A stretch of DNA of 64,000 nucleotides. It comes from Alphaproteobacteria bacterium. GTDB lineage: Bacteria > Pseudomonadota > Alphaproteobacteria > Micropepsales > Micropepsaceae. Position numbers and translations under genes: made by a program. The notes below the pieces were generated by a model. It was not told the DNA's origin and did no database searches. It saw only the letters and a list, made by a program, of their open reading frames with translations. Below are positions 1 through 9,305 of this stretch, piece after piece; the stretch's first letter is position 1; every line of letters starts with the position of its first letter. Location: positions 1-64,000 of the forward strand of contig JAICHV010000003.1 in assembly GCA_025924715.1 (NCBI GenBank), given 5' to 3'.

Positions 1-1268
1 GGCGGTTTGGACGGGATCGGCTGGGTCGGCGAATACCATTCGCCCGGCACATTGCCCGCCTTTCGCGGCGTTTCCGGCATCGGCCAGATCGGCTCGCCGG
101 TTTCGCGGTTCAAGACATAGAGGAAAGACTGCTTGGTCGGCTGGGCGATGGCCTTGACGATCTTGCCGTTGACCGGAATGTCCACGCACATGGCCGAGCA
201 GGGAATATCGTTGTCCCACATGCCGTGATGCACAAACTGGAAGTGCCATTTGCGCTTGCCGGTCTTCAGATCCACCGCCACCAGGCTTTCCCCGAACAAG
301 CCGGGGCCTTGACGCTTGGCGCCGATATAATCGCCGGCAGGAAGTTCGACACCGAAATAGGCCAGGCCCAAATCCGTATCGGCGCACATCTCGCCCCAGG
401 ACCCGGCATGGCCAAAAGCGCCTGCGGGATCGGAGAGCCAGGTGTCGTAACCGAACTCACCCTTGCGCGGGATGGTGTGGAAAATCCACAGCCGCTTGCC
501 GCTGCGCACATCATAGCCGCGGACATAGCCGACCGGCGGGACGGGGCCGCCTGCCCGCGGATCGTTGCCGCTATGGGCGGCGCCGATCACCACGACATCT
601 CCAGCCACCAGAGGGGTGGAATGCCAAGACACCTCGCCTGTGATCGGGTCGATCACCTGATCGTCTTCCAGCCGCAGGTCCACGGCGCCATTCTTGCCGA
701 AGCGCGGATCGGGGATGCCGGTGGCGATGTCGAGGGACAGCAGACGATAGCCCTGGGTGGTGTACAGAATGCGTTCGACTTTCCCGTCGGTCCAATAGGA
801 GCAGCCATGGCCGGACAGGATGCGCGGCGCTTGCCGGCCGCGCTCACCCTCGTCCTCGCGGTGCATCCAGATGATCTCGCCGGTGATCGCGTCCAGGCAG
901 ACAATATCGCGCCGGCTGCCGGCGGTGACATAAAGCCGGCCCTTGATCAGAATGGGCGTCGACTCCCAGTTTCCCTCGATGCGCGGGCCGAAATGGGAGG
1001 CATCGAGCCGCCAGGCGATCTGCAGATTGTTGAAATTGGTACCGGTGATCTGGTCGAGTGGCGAGTAGCGGTTGCCGTTCAGCTCATTGGCGAAGTGGTG
1101 CCATTCGGTATCCTGGGCGATGGCGCCGCGGGCCGGCGGCGGCGGATAGGCGTTGTTGAGATTGCCGCCGCCGTTCGGGCTGCGCTGGGCCTGCGCGGGT
1201 ATCAGCGTGGCATAGGCGAAGGTGGCCGCGGAGCCGTAGAGCATGGAACGTCTGGAAAGAGGCGACAT
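1..1268 (-). CDS. PQQ-dependent (quinoprotein) dehydrogenase, 3' end outside window
   Basis: Reading frame open from the ATG at 1268 to the window edge (about 422 codons), so the C-terminus is missing; it is absent from the ORF track because no stop is present. Residues 1-28 form a Tat-like signal (SRRSMLYGSA, then a hydrophobic stretch ending AQAQ), predicting a periplasmic enzyme. The rest reads as an eight-bladed quinoprotein propeller; near residues 345-355 is HHGMWDNDIPC, the HH-x-WD-D block of PQQ glucose/alcohol-type dehydrogenases. The family oxidises sugars or alcohols and passes electrons to quinone or cytochrome c. A GGAG ribosome site lies about 9 bases upstream of the start. The substrate cannot be told from what is visible; no haem c motif is seen in the visible part. 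Confidence 0.85.
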   Translation of the reverse strand, partial: MSPLSRRSMLYGSAATFAYATLIPAQAQRSPNGGGNLNNAYPPPPARGAIAQDTEWHHFANELNGNRYSPLDQITGTNFNNLQIAWRLDASHFGPRIEGNWESTPILIKGRLYVTAGSRRDIVCLDAITGEIIWMHREDEGERGRQAPRILSGHGCSYWTDGKVERILYTTQGYRLLSLDIATGIPDPRFGKNGAVDLRLEDDQVIDPITGEVSWHSTPLVAGDVVVIGAAHSGNDPRAGGPVPPVGYVRGYDVRSGKRLWIFHTIPRKGEFGYDTWLSDPAGAFGHAGSWGEMCADTDLGLAYFGVELPAGDYIGAKRQGPGLFGESLVAVDLKTGKRKWHFQFVHHGMWDNDIPCSAMCVDIPVNGKIVKAIAQPTKQSFLYVLNRETGEPIWPMPETPRKAGNVPGEWYSPTQPIPSKP

Positions 1269-1462
1269 CAAGGATCACTCCGTTTGCGAGAAAAAGACGG
1301 TATCGATGCGTTCGCGACAAACCGGATCAGGGGTATCCGATCGGTTCGGCGAGCGCGAAAAACTTCCCAACCCGTTGCGCAGATGTCGGCGGTCCAGCAG
1401 GCCCCCTTGACCCACCCCCGGCTCTCGCAAGCCCTCGCCCTTTAGCGTGGCGATGTGGGCGC

Positions 1463-1523
1463 ATATGAAGCGTCAAAGCCGCCGCAGGTCAATATGTGGC
1501 GTGTAAAGGTTCAGCTTTGACGC
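1463..1523 (-). promoter_or_regulatory. Candidate sigma-70 promoter with a 10-bp inverted repeat operator
   Basis: The 305-base gap 1269-1573 holds no gene. On the minus strand TTGACC (1492-1487) and TCATAT (1468-1463) are 18 bases apart and could be -35 and -10 boxes for the PQQ dehydrogenase. A perfect inverted repeat, GCGTCAAAGC (1470-1479) and GCTTTGACGC (1514-1523), places one arm inside the promoter spacer and the other upstream, with centres about 44 bases apart. This is a plausible repressor-binding arrangement; the regulator is unknown. Confidence 0.4.
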
Positions 1524-1573
1524 ACCGCAGCATTACCGCGAATGCAGGTTCCCCACGGCGCGGAAATAGGCCG

Positions 1574-2833
1574 CTACCAATTGGTGAAGGAGCCGTCGGG
1601 CCGGTGGTTGAGCAGGTTCCCGGCGCGGTAGGTGGTGTATTCGCCGATCCGCGTCAATTTGGACACGTCCACTTCAACCCCAAGCCCCGGGCGGTCGTTG
1701 GGCCAAAGCTTGCCGTTCTTGAAGTCATAGACCTTGGGCAAATAGGGCCAGGCGCGGCTGCCATTGCCCAGCATTTCCATGATCGCCGGTACCGAGGTGG
1801 CGGTGAGGCACTGCACCAAGGCCGCCTCGGAAATGGGGCCGGTGAAATGCGGGATCATGCCGACATAATGAGTCTCGGCCATGGCGACGATCTTCATGAA
1901 CTCGCTGATACCGCCAACATTGGGCAGCGTGACGCGGGCATAATCGATCAGCTGGCGTTCGATCAGGGTGTTGACATCCCATTTGTAGCCGAACTGCTCA
2001 CCCACGGCGATCGGCAGCTTGGTGTGCTGGCGGATATTTTCATAGGCATCGACATTTTCACTGCGGATCAGGTCCTCGCAGAAATACGGGGCCAGATGCG
2101 CATCCTCGATCAAGGCGCAAAGCCGCAGCGCGTCCGGCGGATCCAGTTCGGTATGGAAGTCCAGCGCCCAGCCGCCGTCACCGCCGCCCTTTTGCATGGC
2201 GGTGCAGTCGTCGAACAGCTTGTGCACCAGTTTGAAGCGGTCGACTTCGCGCCCGCCCCCAATATCGGCGGCGCTGCGATAGACCCGAAAACCCGCATCC
2301 CGGCACGCCTTGGCGCTGTCTTCGATCGTGGCGGTCGGGGTCGGACGCGGATATGCGGTGGCATAGAGCTCGACATAGTCGCGCGATTTGCCGCCCAGCA
2401 ATTGCCAGATCGGCACGCCCAACCCCTTGGCTTTGAGATCCCAAAGCGCCAAGTCCAGCGCCCCCAAGGAATGGGTCTTCTCGCGCCCGGCGGGATAGAA
2501 ATAACCCCGCATCATGCGCTGCCACAGATTGTCGATGCGGAAGGGGTCGAGCCCGATCAGCAAGGCCGCGCATTCTTCCATGGTGCGCGGCTCGCCGCCC
2601 TCGCCGATGCCCTTCAGGCCTCTTTCGGTTTCGATGATCACCACATTGGTGGATTGATTGACCATCGGCTGGCCCTGGCGGCCCTGGGTGTCGCCTGGCG
2701 TGGTGTAGTATCGGATCGCCTTGATCTTGTCGTCAGGCAAGCCCAGCGCGTCGGCGGATGGCGGCAGCCAGACGGCGCCCGCGCCGGCGCTTGCCAAACC
2801 CGCTATGACGTTACGGCGATTCCATCCCAGCAT
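1574..2833 (-). CDS. Enolase-superfamily (mandelate racemase/muconate lactonizing) sugar-acid dehydratase-like protein with Tat-like signal
   Basis: About 419 aa. The track begins at 2857, but the ATG at 2833 has AGGGG seven bases upstream and gives MLGWNRRNVIAG, a twin-arginine-like leader, so I prefer it. The barrel shows the three acidic metal ligands in order: D in LDFHTEL (about residue 225), E in CEDLI (about 253) and E in VGEQFG (about 279), plus PHFTGPIS near the C-terminus where family members carry a catalytic His. Closest by motif to the galactonate/mannonate dehydratase group, which dehydrate sugar acids. Members are usually cytoplasmic, so an export signal is unusual. Neighbours (PQQ dehydrogenase, SMP-30 lactonase) suggest a periplasmic sugar-oxidation route; that is inference. 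Confidence 0.85.
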   Translation of the reverse strand: MLGWNRRNVIAGLASAGAGAVWLPPSADALGLPDDKIKAIRYYTTPGDTQGRQGQPMVNQSTNVVIIETERGLKGIGEGGEPRTMEECAALLIGLDPFRIDNLWQRMMRGYFYPAGREKTHSLGALDLALWDLKAKGLGVPIWQLLGGKSRDYVELYATAYPRPTPTATIEDSAKACRDAGFRVYRSAADIGGGREVDRFKLVHKLFDDCTAMQKGGGDGGWALDFHTELDPPDALRLCALIEDAHLAPYFCEDLIRSENVDAYENIRQHTKLPIAVGEQFGYKWDVNTLIERQLIDYARVTLPNVGGISEFMKIVAMAETHYVGMIPHFTGPISEAALVQCLTATSVPAIMEMLGNGSRAWPYLPKVYDFKNGKLWPNDRPGLGVEVDVSKLTRIGEYTTYRAGNLLNHRPDGSFTNW

Positions 2834-2988
2834 GACGATGCCCCTTTTTTTGAACATTTTTAGACAGGCACACTCTTTACGAGAGGTCCCGCTTTATTGC
2901 GGCGGAGCTTATTCATCAGCTTGGGCGCCTTGCAAGTGGCGCAGCACAATTACCGCCCCTCGGTATTGCGATTGACGCGGGCTTCGCA

Positions 2989-4197
2989 TCAGCCCGGTGA
3001 GCTGCCCTGAATGCCCACCCGCACGATGTAGATCGACTGGGCGGCGGTCATGAACAGATAGTCGCGCTTGGGACCGGCGAAACACAGATTGGGGCAAGTT
3101 TCCGGCAGACGAATGCGCCCGAGCAGCTTGCCCGCCGCATTCCACACCGTCACCCCGGCATAGCCGAGCGGCGCCGTCGAGCCGATCCACAGATTGCCGC
3201 CGCGGTCCACCCGCATGCCGTCGGGACGGCAATTCACGCCATCGACCACGCAATCGGTGATCTGACGGGGATTGGCGAGCTTGGCGCCTTGCACGTCATA
3301 GGCCCAGATCGTGCCGCCGCGCATGGTGTAAAGGATTTTGTTGTCGGGCGAGAACGCAAGTCCGTTGGGGCCGCCCAGGCTGCCATCCACCACCATATCC
3401 ACTCTTCCGCTGGGGTCCCAGCGATAGGTATTGGCGGGCAATTCCTGCTTCAGATCGCCGATGCGGATGGCACGGCTTTCAAGACCAAGTCCGCCTTCGC
3501 CGATATTGGGATCGTCGCGGCCTTCCGGGTTTGAGCCCGCGCCCGGCGTATCGGCATGGCCTTCGCTGAGCGAACCGCCGAAGCGCGGATCGGTGAACCA
3601 GATGCTGCCGTCCTTGTGCGTGACCACGTCGTCGGGCGAGTTCAGCGCTTTGCCCTGGAAGGAATCGGCGATCACCGTCAGCGTGCCGTCATGCTCCCAG
3701 CGCACGATGCGGCGCAGATAATGCTGGCAGGAAACCTGGCGGCCCTGAAGATCGAAACAATTGCCATTGCTGTTGTATGAGGGGCGGCGAAAGGGCGTGA
3801 CCTGGCCGGTTTCCCAGATATAGCGATATTGCACATCGCCTTTGACATCGCTGAACACGACATATTGGCCTTCCGCCGACCAGGCGGGCCCTTCGGCCCA
3901 TTGATAGCCGGTCGCCACCCGTTTGATCACGGCCTGGCCCAGGCGCAGCCGCCCGAAAGCGGGATCGATCACCAGAATGTCCGGATCGGGGAAAATATTC
4001 GGCGGCGCGCCTTCGCCCCAGATGCGTGGCGGATTGCTGACGACCGTCGCCGGCTGTCCCAGCACGGCATTTGGGGAGGGTACGCGCGGCGCGGCGCCGG
4101 GAGGACCGCCCTGCGCCAGTGCCAACGTGGACGCCAGTGTGGGCGCCACCGCGGCGCCGCCCGCGATCACGCCGCGACGCGTCAGATCATTGGACAT
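2989..4197 (-). CDS. SMP-30/gluconolactonase family protein, Tat-exported
   Basis: 402 aa from the ATG at 4197, chosen over the track start at 4236 because GGGAGGAAAACC lies immediately before it and the new N-terminus is a Tat signal (LTRRGVIAGG, ending LALAQ). The body is a six-bladed SMP-30/LRE propeller: EGPAW near residue 110, FTDPRFGG, GPNGLAFSPD and DGMRVDRGGNLW are typical of calcium-binding lactonases. Family members hydrolyse sugar lactones such as gluconolactone, which would fit the product of a neighbouring PQQ sugar dehydrogenase. Same strand as the enzymes on either side, with a 130-base gap downstream. Confidence 0.85.
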   Translation of the reverse strand: MSNDLTRRGVIAGGAAVAPTLASTLALAQGGPPGAAPRVPSPNAVLGQPATVVSNPPRIWGEGAPPNIFPDPDILVIDPAFGRLRLGQAVIKRVATGYQWAEGPAWSAEGQYVVFSDVKGDVQYRYIWETGQVTPFRRPSYNSNGNCFDLQGRQVSCQHYLRRIVRWEHDGTLTVIADSFQGKALNSPDDVVTHKDGSIWFTDPRFGGSLSEGHADTPGAGSNPEGRDDPNIGEGGLGLESRAIRIGDLKQELPANTYRWDPSGRVDMVVDGSLGGPNGLAFSPDNKILYTMRGGTIWAYDVQGAKLANPRQITDCVVDGVNCRPDGMRVDRGGNLWIGSTAPLGYAGVTVWNAAGKLLGRIRLPETCPNLCFAGPKRDYLFMTAAQSIYIVRVGIQGSSPG

Positions 4198-4257
4198 GGT
4201 TTTCCTCCCAAAGGCGCATGAGCGCCCCAACATCATGATGCCATGCCGTGCGGCGGT

Positions 4258-5571
4258 CTAGCGCGGACCGGTATCCGGCCCATTATCCCAGGGGAAGCCA
4301 TAGGTGGGCAGCTTGGCGGGAAGCTTGAATTTGGCATATTCGACGCGGCTGTTCACGGTGACGAGCTGCAGGATTTCCTCGCCATTGCCCAGCGGAATCA
4401 TGGTCTGACTATAGCCGTCATTGTTGATGTCATAGTCGATCGGGGTCTCGATCAGCGACCAAAGGCCTTCGCCGCCGTTGCGGTTGACGAACAAGCCCTG
4501 CCCGATGCGGCCAATATCGTCGCGCACCACCGAACGGGCGCTGACAATCAAGGTCCCGTTGGGTCCGCCCCAAGGCGACCAGACGATATAGGGCGTGCCG
4601 TTGGGAAACTGGCGCCAGCGATCCTGGATCAGGGTGCCGGGAAGCTTGAAATCGCCCCAGTTCAATCCGTCGGTCGAAGTGCGGAAATGAGCGGCGTTGG
4701 TCCGCGGCTCCAGCGGATAGCCTGGCGCGCTGACCAATTCATAGCTCATGTAATATTTGCCGTTGCCGTCCTTGGCGATGATCGCCATGCCGGGGCGGGA
4801 CAGGCCGTCGGGAATGGCGACGTCATAGACCAGCGGCCCCCAGCTGCGGCCGCCATCTTCCGACACCACATGATCGAGAAGCTGGCTATAGCCGCTCTTT
4901 TTGTCCCGCTCGTCGGAAAAATACGCCACCAGGCGGCCATGGCTGTCGGTGTAGAGATAAGGCTCGAAGATGGGGTTTTGATCGCGCGACAGGCCGGCCC
5001 GGTCGGTGGGGTCATAGCGGCCGGACCCGCCATAGGCGATGGTGCTGAGATAGGCCCAGGTCTTTCCGCCGTCCTTGCTATAGGCCACATCGAGCGGCCG
5101 CTTGGTGGGATCGGTGCCGGAGGTGCCGTTGCCGCAGGCCATGACGGTGCCGGCGGGGAATTCCCCCATCTTCACGGGCAATTCGTACAGGCAAGGCTGA
5201 CCGCGCAGTTGCGGCACTTCGGAGAACAGCGACCAGCTATCGCCATTATCGGTGCTGCGCCAAATCGGCAGGTTACCGCGATGGCTGTAGGTCGCCAGCA
5301 AGGTGCCCTTGTTGGGACCGAATTTGAGCTGGATGACGCGCGGATATTGCGCACCCGGATCGCGCTCCATGGTGAAGAAGCCGATCTTGGAGGTAAACAC
5401 GGTCGTCGTTGGCGTTCCATAAGCGGGCGTCGCGGCCGGACGTACCGTCGCGGCGGGCGCAGGCCCGCCTCGGCCGGGGGCGGGTGCCGGTTGAGCCAGC
5501 ACTGCCTGGCCGGCAAAACCCAGCAATGCAGTGGCTGCCGCAGCGGTTGCGATCTTGGCAAAATTTCTCAT
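4258..5571 (-). CDS. Secreted BNR/Asp-box (sialidase-superfamily) propeller protein
   Basis: 437 aa from the ATG at 5571 (GGAGG about 10 bases upstream); the track start at 5622 is a GTG giving a non-signal extension. The N-terminus MRNFAKIATAAAATALLG...VLAQ is a Sec signal, followed by a Pro/Ala/Gly-rich linker. Four Asp-box repeats are visible (STDNGDSW, SKDGGKTW, SEDGGRSW, STDGLNW), the hallmark of sialidase-type six-bladed propellers. The Arg triad of true sialidases cannot be assigned with confidence, so the substrate is open: exo-glycosidase or merely a BNR-fold binding protein. Confidence 0.8.
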   Translation of the reverse strand: MRNFAKIATAAAATALLGFAGQAVLAQPAPAPGRGGPAPAATVRPAATPAYGTPTTTVFTSKIGFFTMERDPGAQYPRVIQLKFGPNKGTLLATYSHRGNLPIWRSTDNGDSWSLFSEVPQLRGQPCLYELPVKMGEFPAGTVMACGNGTSGTDPTKRPLDVAYSKDGGKTWAYLSTIAYGGSGRYDPTDRAGLSRDQNPIFEPYLYTDSHGRLVAYFSDERDKKSGYSQLLDHVVSEDGGRSWGPLVYDVAIPDGLSRPGMAIIAKDGNGKYYMSYELVSAPGYPLEPRTNAAHFRTSTDGLNWGDFKLPGTLIQDRWRQFPNGTPYIVWSPWGGPNGTLIVSARSVVRDDIGRIGQGLFVNRNGGEGLWSLIETPIDYDINNDGYSQTMIPLGNGEEILQLVTVNSRVEYAKFKLPAKLPTYGFPWDNGPDTGPR

Positions 5572-5665
5572 TCTTTCGTGCCTCCGCGTCGAAGTTGCAT
5601 CGCAGGCGCCCAGAACCGCCACGCTTCAAAAACTCTACCGATTTGCCCGGGCCCACACAAAAAGA

Positions 5666-5691
5666 AAAAGCCGGGCACAGGCCCGGCTTTT
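5666..5691 (-). terminator. Rho-independent terminator
   Basis: Perfect 11-bp stem AAAAGCCGGGC / GCCCGGCTTTT with loop ACAG, followed on the minus strand by a T-rich run. It lies 28 bases after the stop of the NHL protein (5719) and upstream of the BNR gene, so it ends transcription of the upstream gene. T runs on both sides could let it act in either direction. Confidence 0.9.
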
Positions 5692-5718
5692 CCATCGTGA
5701 CGCTTGATAAGGCCGAGA

Positions 5719-7137
5719 TTAACTCGGCTTCACCCATTCGGTGATACGACCATTGGTGGTATCGCCGGTCCACATATTGCCGTGGCTGTCCCAGCGGATA
5801 TAGCCGGTCTCGCCTTCCTGGCCATCGCCGCGGCCCGGACCATTGCCGATCACGCCAAGCACCTTGCCGTCGCGGCTCATATGCAGGTACTGACCGTCGC
5901 CGCCGGTTCCGATCCACATCTCGCCTTTGGAATCGAATGCGACATTGCAGGTGAGGTTGCGGGTCTGCACCGTCTTGATGAACTGGCCGTTGGCGCTATA
6001 GACCACCAGGCGATATTGCTCCCGGTCTCCGATCCAGACATTGCCCGTACGCGGATCGACGGCAAGATCGTGAACCTGGTAAAACTTTCCCGGTCCGACG
6101 ACGTCGCCATACCACTGGTTGATGAAATTGCCGTTCTTGTCGAGATGAATGACACGCGCGGCGCCCGACTGATTGGCCGGATCGTCGGTCTTGAAATCGT
6201 TCGGGCTCTCATTGGCATGGCCCTCACCGATATAAAGATCGCCATTGGGAGCAAAGGTCAGCGCGATCGGCTGCCAGATCAAGCGCTGACCGGTCTTTTC
6301 ATTCCAGTCCCCGCGATGGCCCCGGATGCCGATGGTCTTCAAGAGCTTGCCGTCCGGGCTCACTTCCTCAACGGTCGAGCCATATTCGTCGCAAAGCCAG
6401 ACATTGTCATTGGCATCGACATTGATGCCATGCGCCTGCACCAGATGGCCGATCACATTGTCGCCGATTGAGAACAACAATTTGTGGTCGGGCGAAAATT
6501 TGTTGAGCTGCGCTATGCCCGCGGCGTTGCGCTGGACCACCCAGAGGTTGTCGTGATGATCGACCGCCAAGGACACCGCGCCCCCAGTACCTTCGGTGGG
6601 CAGATGAATGGGATAGGCCGGTTTCCAGCCGAGATTGAGCGGCTTTGACTTCCATTCGACGCGGATATAACCGCCCACGCCGCCACGGACGCCATCGGGA
6701 TTGTTGAGGTTACCGATGCCCGCGCCGGTGCTGGCGGTGCAGATCGGCGAGTGTTCGCAGATCGGGATACTGATATCGCCGTTGTTGACGCGGAACCGCG
6801 AGCCTTCCAGCGCGGTCTTGCATTCCTTGCTGATAGTGCCGCTGTTTTCCTGCAGGCAGCTTTGCGCTTCCGTCGCGGCTTTCCCTGAGCAAAATTTGGC
6901 GATGTCGGCATTGCAAGCGTCGCTCACTCTGTTCCTGCCCCCGCGGCCGGGCCTGGCGGCGGCAACCGCCCCCGGCGCCCCCGCAGCGGCGGCCGGCGCG
7001 CGGTTTTGCTGATAAATGAACCAGGCGGGTTCGCCATTCTTGGCGGGCCCGCTTTGGGGCACCGCATCCTGCGCAAGACAAACCGCTGCGCTTGCGGCCG
7101 CCAGCACGGCAGCCAAGCCGAAAGTCTTTGTTCTCAT
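5719..7137 (-). CDS. Secreted NHL-type beta-propeller with Cys-rich insert
   Basis: 472 aa. Sec signal MRTKTFGLAAVLAAASAAVC...AQ, then a Gly/Ala-rich linker and a four-cysteine block at about residues 74-107 (CNADIAKFC, SCLQ, KECK) that resembles one repeat of the Cys-rich GLG1/FGFR module (PF00839). From about residue 180 the chain is an NHL/peptidyl-amidating-lyase-like propeller with repeats such as DHHDNLWVVQ, DANDNVWLCDE, DPRTGNVWIGD and DSHGNMWTGD. Start ATG 7137 has GGGGAG upstream. Probably an extracellular or periplasmic binding protein; an enzyme activity cannot be assigned. The terminator at 5666 closes its transcript. Confidence 0.75.
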   Translation of the reverse strand: MRTKTFGLAAVLAAASAAVCLAQDAVPQSGPAKNGEPAWFIYQQNRAPAAAAGAPGAVAAARPGRGGRNRVSDACNADIAKFCSGKAATEAQSCLQENSGTISKECKTALEGSRFRVNNGDISIPICEHSPICTASTGAGIGNLNNPDGVRGGVGGYIRVEWKSKPLNLGWKPAYPIHLPTEGTGGAVSLAVDHHDNLWVVQRNAAGIAQLNKFSPDHKLLFSIGDNVIGHLVQAHGINVDANDNVWLCDEYGSTVEEVSPDGKLLKTIGIRGHRGDWNEKTGQRLIWQPIALTFAPNGDLYIGEGHANESPNDFKTDDPANQSGAARVIHLDKNGNFINQWYGDVVGPGKFYQVHDLAVDPRTGNVWIGDREQYRLVVYSANGQFIKTVQTRNLTCNVAFDSKGEMWIGTGGDGQYLHMSRDGKVLGVIGNGPGRGDGQEGETGYIRWDSHGNMWTGDTTNGRITEWVKPS

Positions 7138-7358
7138 GGTGGTTTATTCTCCCCGGTTTTTTTGTGAATGCTTCTTTTCGCGCTGCAATGCGGCGTAAAA
7201 ATCCACCCACGCCGGGCAGCAAAACCGCGCGAAGGTTAGCGCTCCCACAGGGGAATGCAAATGGGCTGGCGCTCGGGTCGTCCCATGGACGAAGGGCACG
7301 CTACAAACAATTGTTGAGTATTTTCCGCCAGTTGCCACGCGTGGCGCTGCGGTGGAAA

Positions 7359-9305
7359 CTATTCCGCCGCTGTCAGGCCCAACACATCCTTCCGGCGTGG
7401 CCTGGCGATGGGGGCGGTATGCACATCGCGCAAAAACTTGTCGAACATCCAGCACAGCCACAGCGTGCGGCTATGGTCGCTGAGGCCGCCGCGGTGCTGC
7501 TGCAGCAGAGACTTTATGTAGGGGATCTCAAAATCGCCGGATGCCGCCAACCCGTTTGCCGCGCCCAGATCGCGCTCGAAGGCAGCGCCCAGGGGCCCGC
7601 GAAACCAAGCGGCCAGCGGAACGGAAAAACCCTGTTTGGGCCGGGTGAGCAATTCCGCCGGCAGACATTTGGCGGCGAGGCGGCGCAGGACTTTCTTGGT
7701 CTGGCCGCGGTCCAATTTGCAGCCGCGCGGCAGATTGAGAGCCCACTGCACCAGATTGCCGTCCAGCATCGGCACCCGCACTTCCAGGCTATGCGCCATG
7801 GCGGTTCGGTCCACCTTGGTGAGAATGTCACCCGGCAGCCAGGTCTTGATGTCGACATATTGCGCTTTGGCGACGGCATCCTGGAACGGCGCCCGTGCGA
7901 AATGTGCCGCGATCGCATCGCGCGCGCGATAGCCTGACTGCGCCCGCCGCAACGCGGGGGAGAACAAGCGGCGCCGCTGCGCCGCGCCTGTCACCGCCAG
8001 ATTGGCGAAATAGCCGTCGACCGTGTCGCAGCTCAGCTCGTGAAAGGTCTGCCGCGCCCGCAAGGGCCGCGGCGCCCAATCAAGTTGCGGATACAGCGCC
8101 GCCAGGGCGCCGAAAAGCGGCCGGCGCAAGCCGGCGGGCAACAACTTGCGAAAATTCTCTTCCCGGGCGTGAAAGCCGTAGCGGCGGTAACCGGCGAACA
8201 GTTCATCGCCGCCATCGCCCGACAGCGCCACCGTCACATGGCGCCGCGCCAGGCCCATCAGACGAAAGGCCGGGATCGCCGAACTGTCGCCGAACGGCTC
8301 GCCGAACACGCGCGCTAGCGGCGCGGCCAGATCTTCCTCGTCACCGCACAGCGTCTCTTTGCGATGTTCGGCGCCATAGCGGCGCGCAACTTGGGCGGCC
8401 AAAGCGGTCTCGTCGAAGCGGGGATCGGAAAAGCCGATGGTGAAACAGTTCAGCGATGGCCCCGATTCTCGCGCCATCAACGCGGTGGTGACCCCTGAAT
8501 CGATGCCGCCTGATAGGAACGCGCCGATCGGCACATCGGACACCATCTGGGCCGCGACAGAGGCCGACAGCCGCTCTTCCAATTCCTGCACGAAATCGGT
8601 GTCACGGCCGGCCCGAAGCGGGGCGTCGCTGACGTCCCAATAGGATTCCAGGCGCGGCGCCGCGCCCCGCCGCAAGGTCAAACGATGCGCGGCCGGCAAT
8701 TTGGCGACATCGGCATAAATGGTGCGCGGCTCGACGATATAGCCCAGGGCAAAAAACTCCTCCGCCGCGCCCGGATCGATCCGCCGCCGCAAGGCGGGCA
8801 GCGCCAGCAGCCCTGCCATTTCCGAGGCAAAGGCAAAGCTGCCATCCGGCAGGGTGGTATAATAAAGCGGCTTTTCGCCCAGCCGGTCGCGCGCCAGGAA
8901 CAGCGTGCCCGCCTGTTCGTCCCACAGCGCGAAGGCGAACATGCCGTTCAGCCGCGTGACGCAGTCCTCGCCCCATTTCTTCCAGGCTTCCAGAATGACT
9001 TCGGTGTCGGAGCGGGTCTGGAAACGGTGGCCGCAGGCGGCCAATTCGGCTCTCAGCTCGGCGAAATTGTAGATCTCGCCATTGAAGGTGATGGTGAAAG
9101 CGCCGGTGGTATCTTTCATCGGCTGCGCGCCGGTGGACAGATCGATTACCGCCAGACGGCGATGGGCAAGGCCGAGGCCGGGCGCGGTAAAAAACCCTTC
9201 GCCGTCCGGACCACGATGGGCGATGGCATCGGCCATGGCTTGCAATTGCGCCGCGTCCGCCGGCCGGGCACCCACAGGATCGAACCAGCCGGCGATGCCG
9301 CACAT
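7359..9305 (-). CDS. asnB: AsnB-like amidotransferase, XrtA/PEP-CTERM system type
   Basis: 648 aa. Class II glutamine amidotransferase with nucleophile Cys2 (MCGIAGWF), then an asparagine-synthetase-type ATP-pyrophosphatase domain with the PP-loop LSGGIDSG (about residues 265-272) and SGDGGDELFAGY (about 367). This length and its place next to the exosortase match the exosortase-A-associated amidotransferase 1 family, thought to amidate a sugar of the exopolysaccharide rather than free aspartate. Its ATG overlaps the xrtA stop (TGATG), so it is translationally coupled and the last gene of the minus-strand operon. The 221-base gap after it has short palindromes but no clear terminator. Confidence 0.9.
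   Translation of the reverse strand: MCGIAGWFDPVGARPADAAQLQAMADAIAHRGPDGEGFFTAPGLGLAHRRLAVIDLSTGAQPMKDTTGAFTITFNGEIYNFAELRAELAACGHRFQTRSDTEVILEAWKKWGEDCVTRLNGMFAFALWDEQAGTLFLARDRLGEKPLYYTTLPDGSFAFASEMAGLLALPALRRRIDPGAAEEFFALGYIVEPRTIYADVAKLPAAHRLTLRRGAAPRLESYWDVSDAPLRAGRDTDFVQELEERLSASVAAQMVSDVPIGAFLSGGIDSGVTTALMARESGPSLNCFTIGFSDPRFDETALAAQVARRYGAEHRKETLCGDEEDLAAPLARVFGEPFGDSSAIPAFRLMGLARRHVTVALSGDGGDELFAGYRRYGFHAREENFRKLLPAGLRRPLFGALAALYPQLDWAPRPLRARQTFHELSCDTVDGYFANLAVTGAAQRRRLFSPALRRAQSGYRARDAIAAHFARAPFQDAVAKAQYVDIKTWLPGDILTKVDRTAMAHSLEVRVPMLDGNLVQWALNLPRGCKLDRGQTKKVLRRLAAKCLPAELLTRPKQGFSVPLAAWFRGPLGAAFERDLGAANGLAASGDFEIPYIKSLLQQHRGGLSDHSRTLWLCWMFDKFLRDVHTAPIARPRRKDVLGLTAAE

Noticed and set aside
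1496-2863. 455-aa plus-strand ORF
   Set aside because: Antisense of the enolase-superfamily gene, no motifs.
4243-5700. 485-aa plus-strand ORF
   Set aside because: Antisense of the BNR protein and runs through the 5666 terminator.
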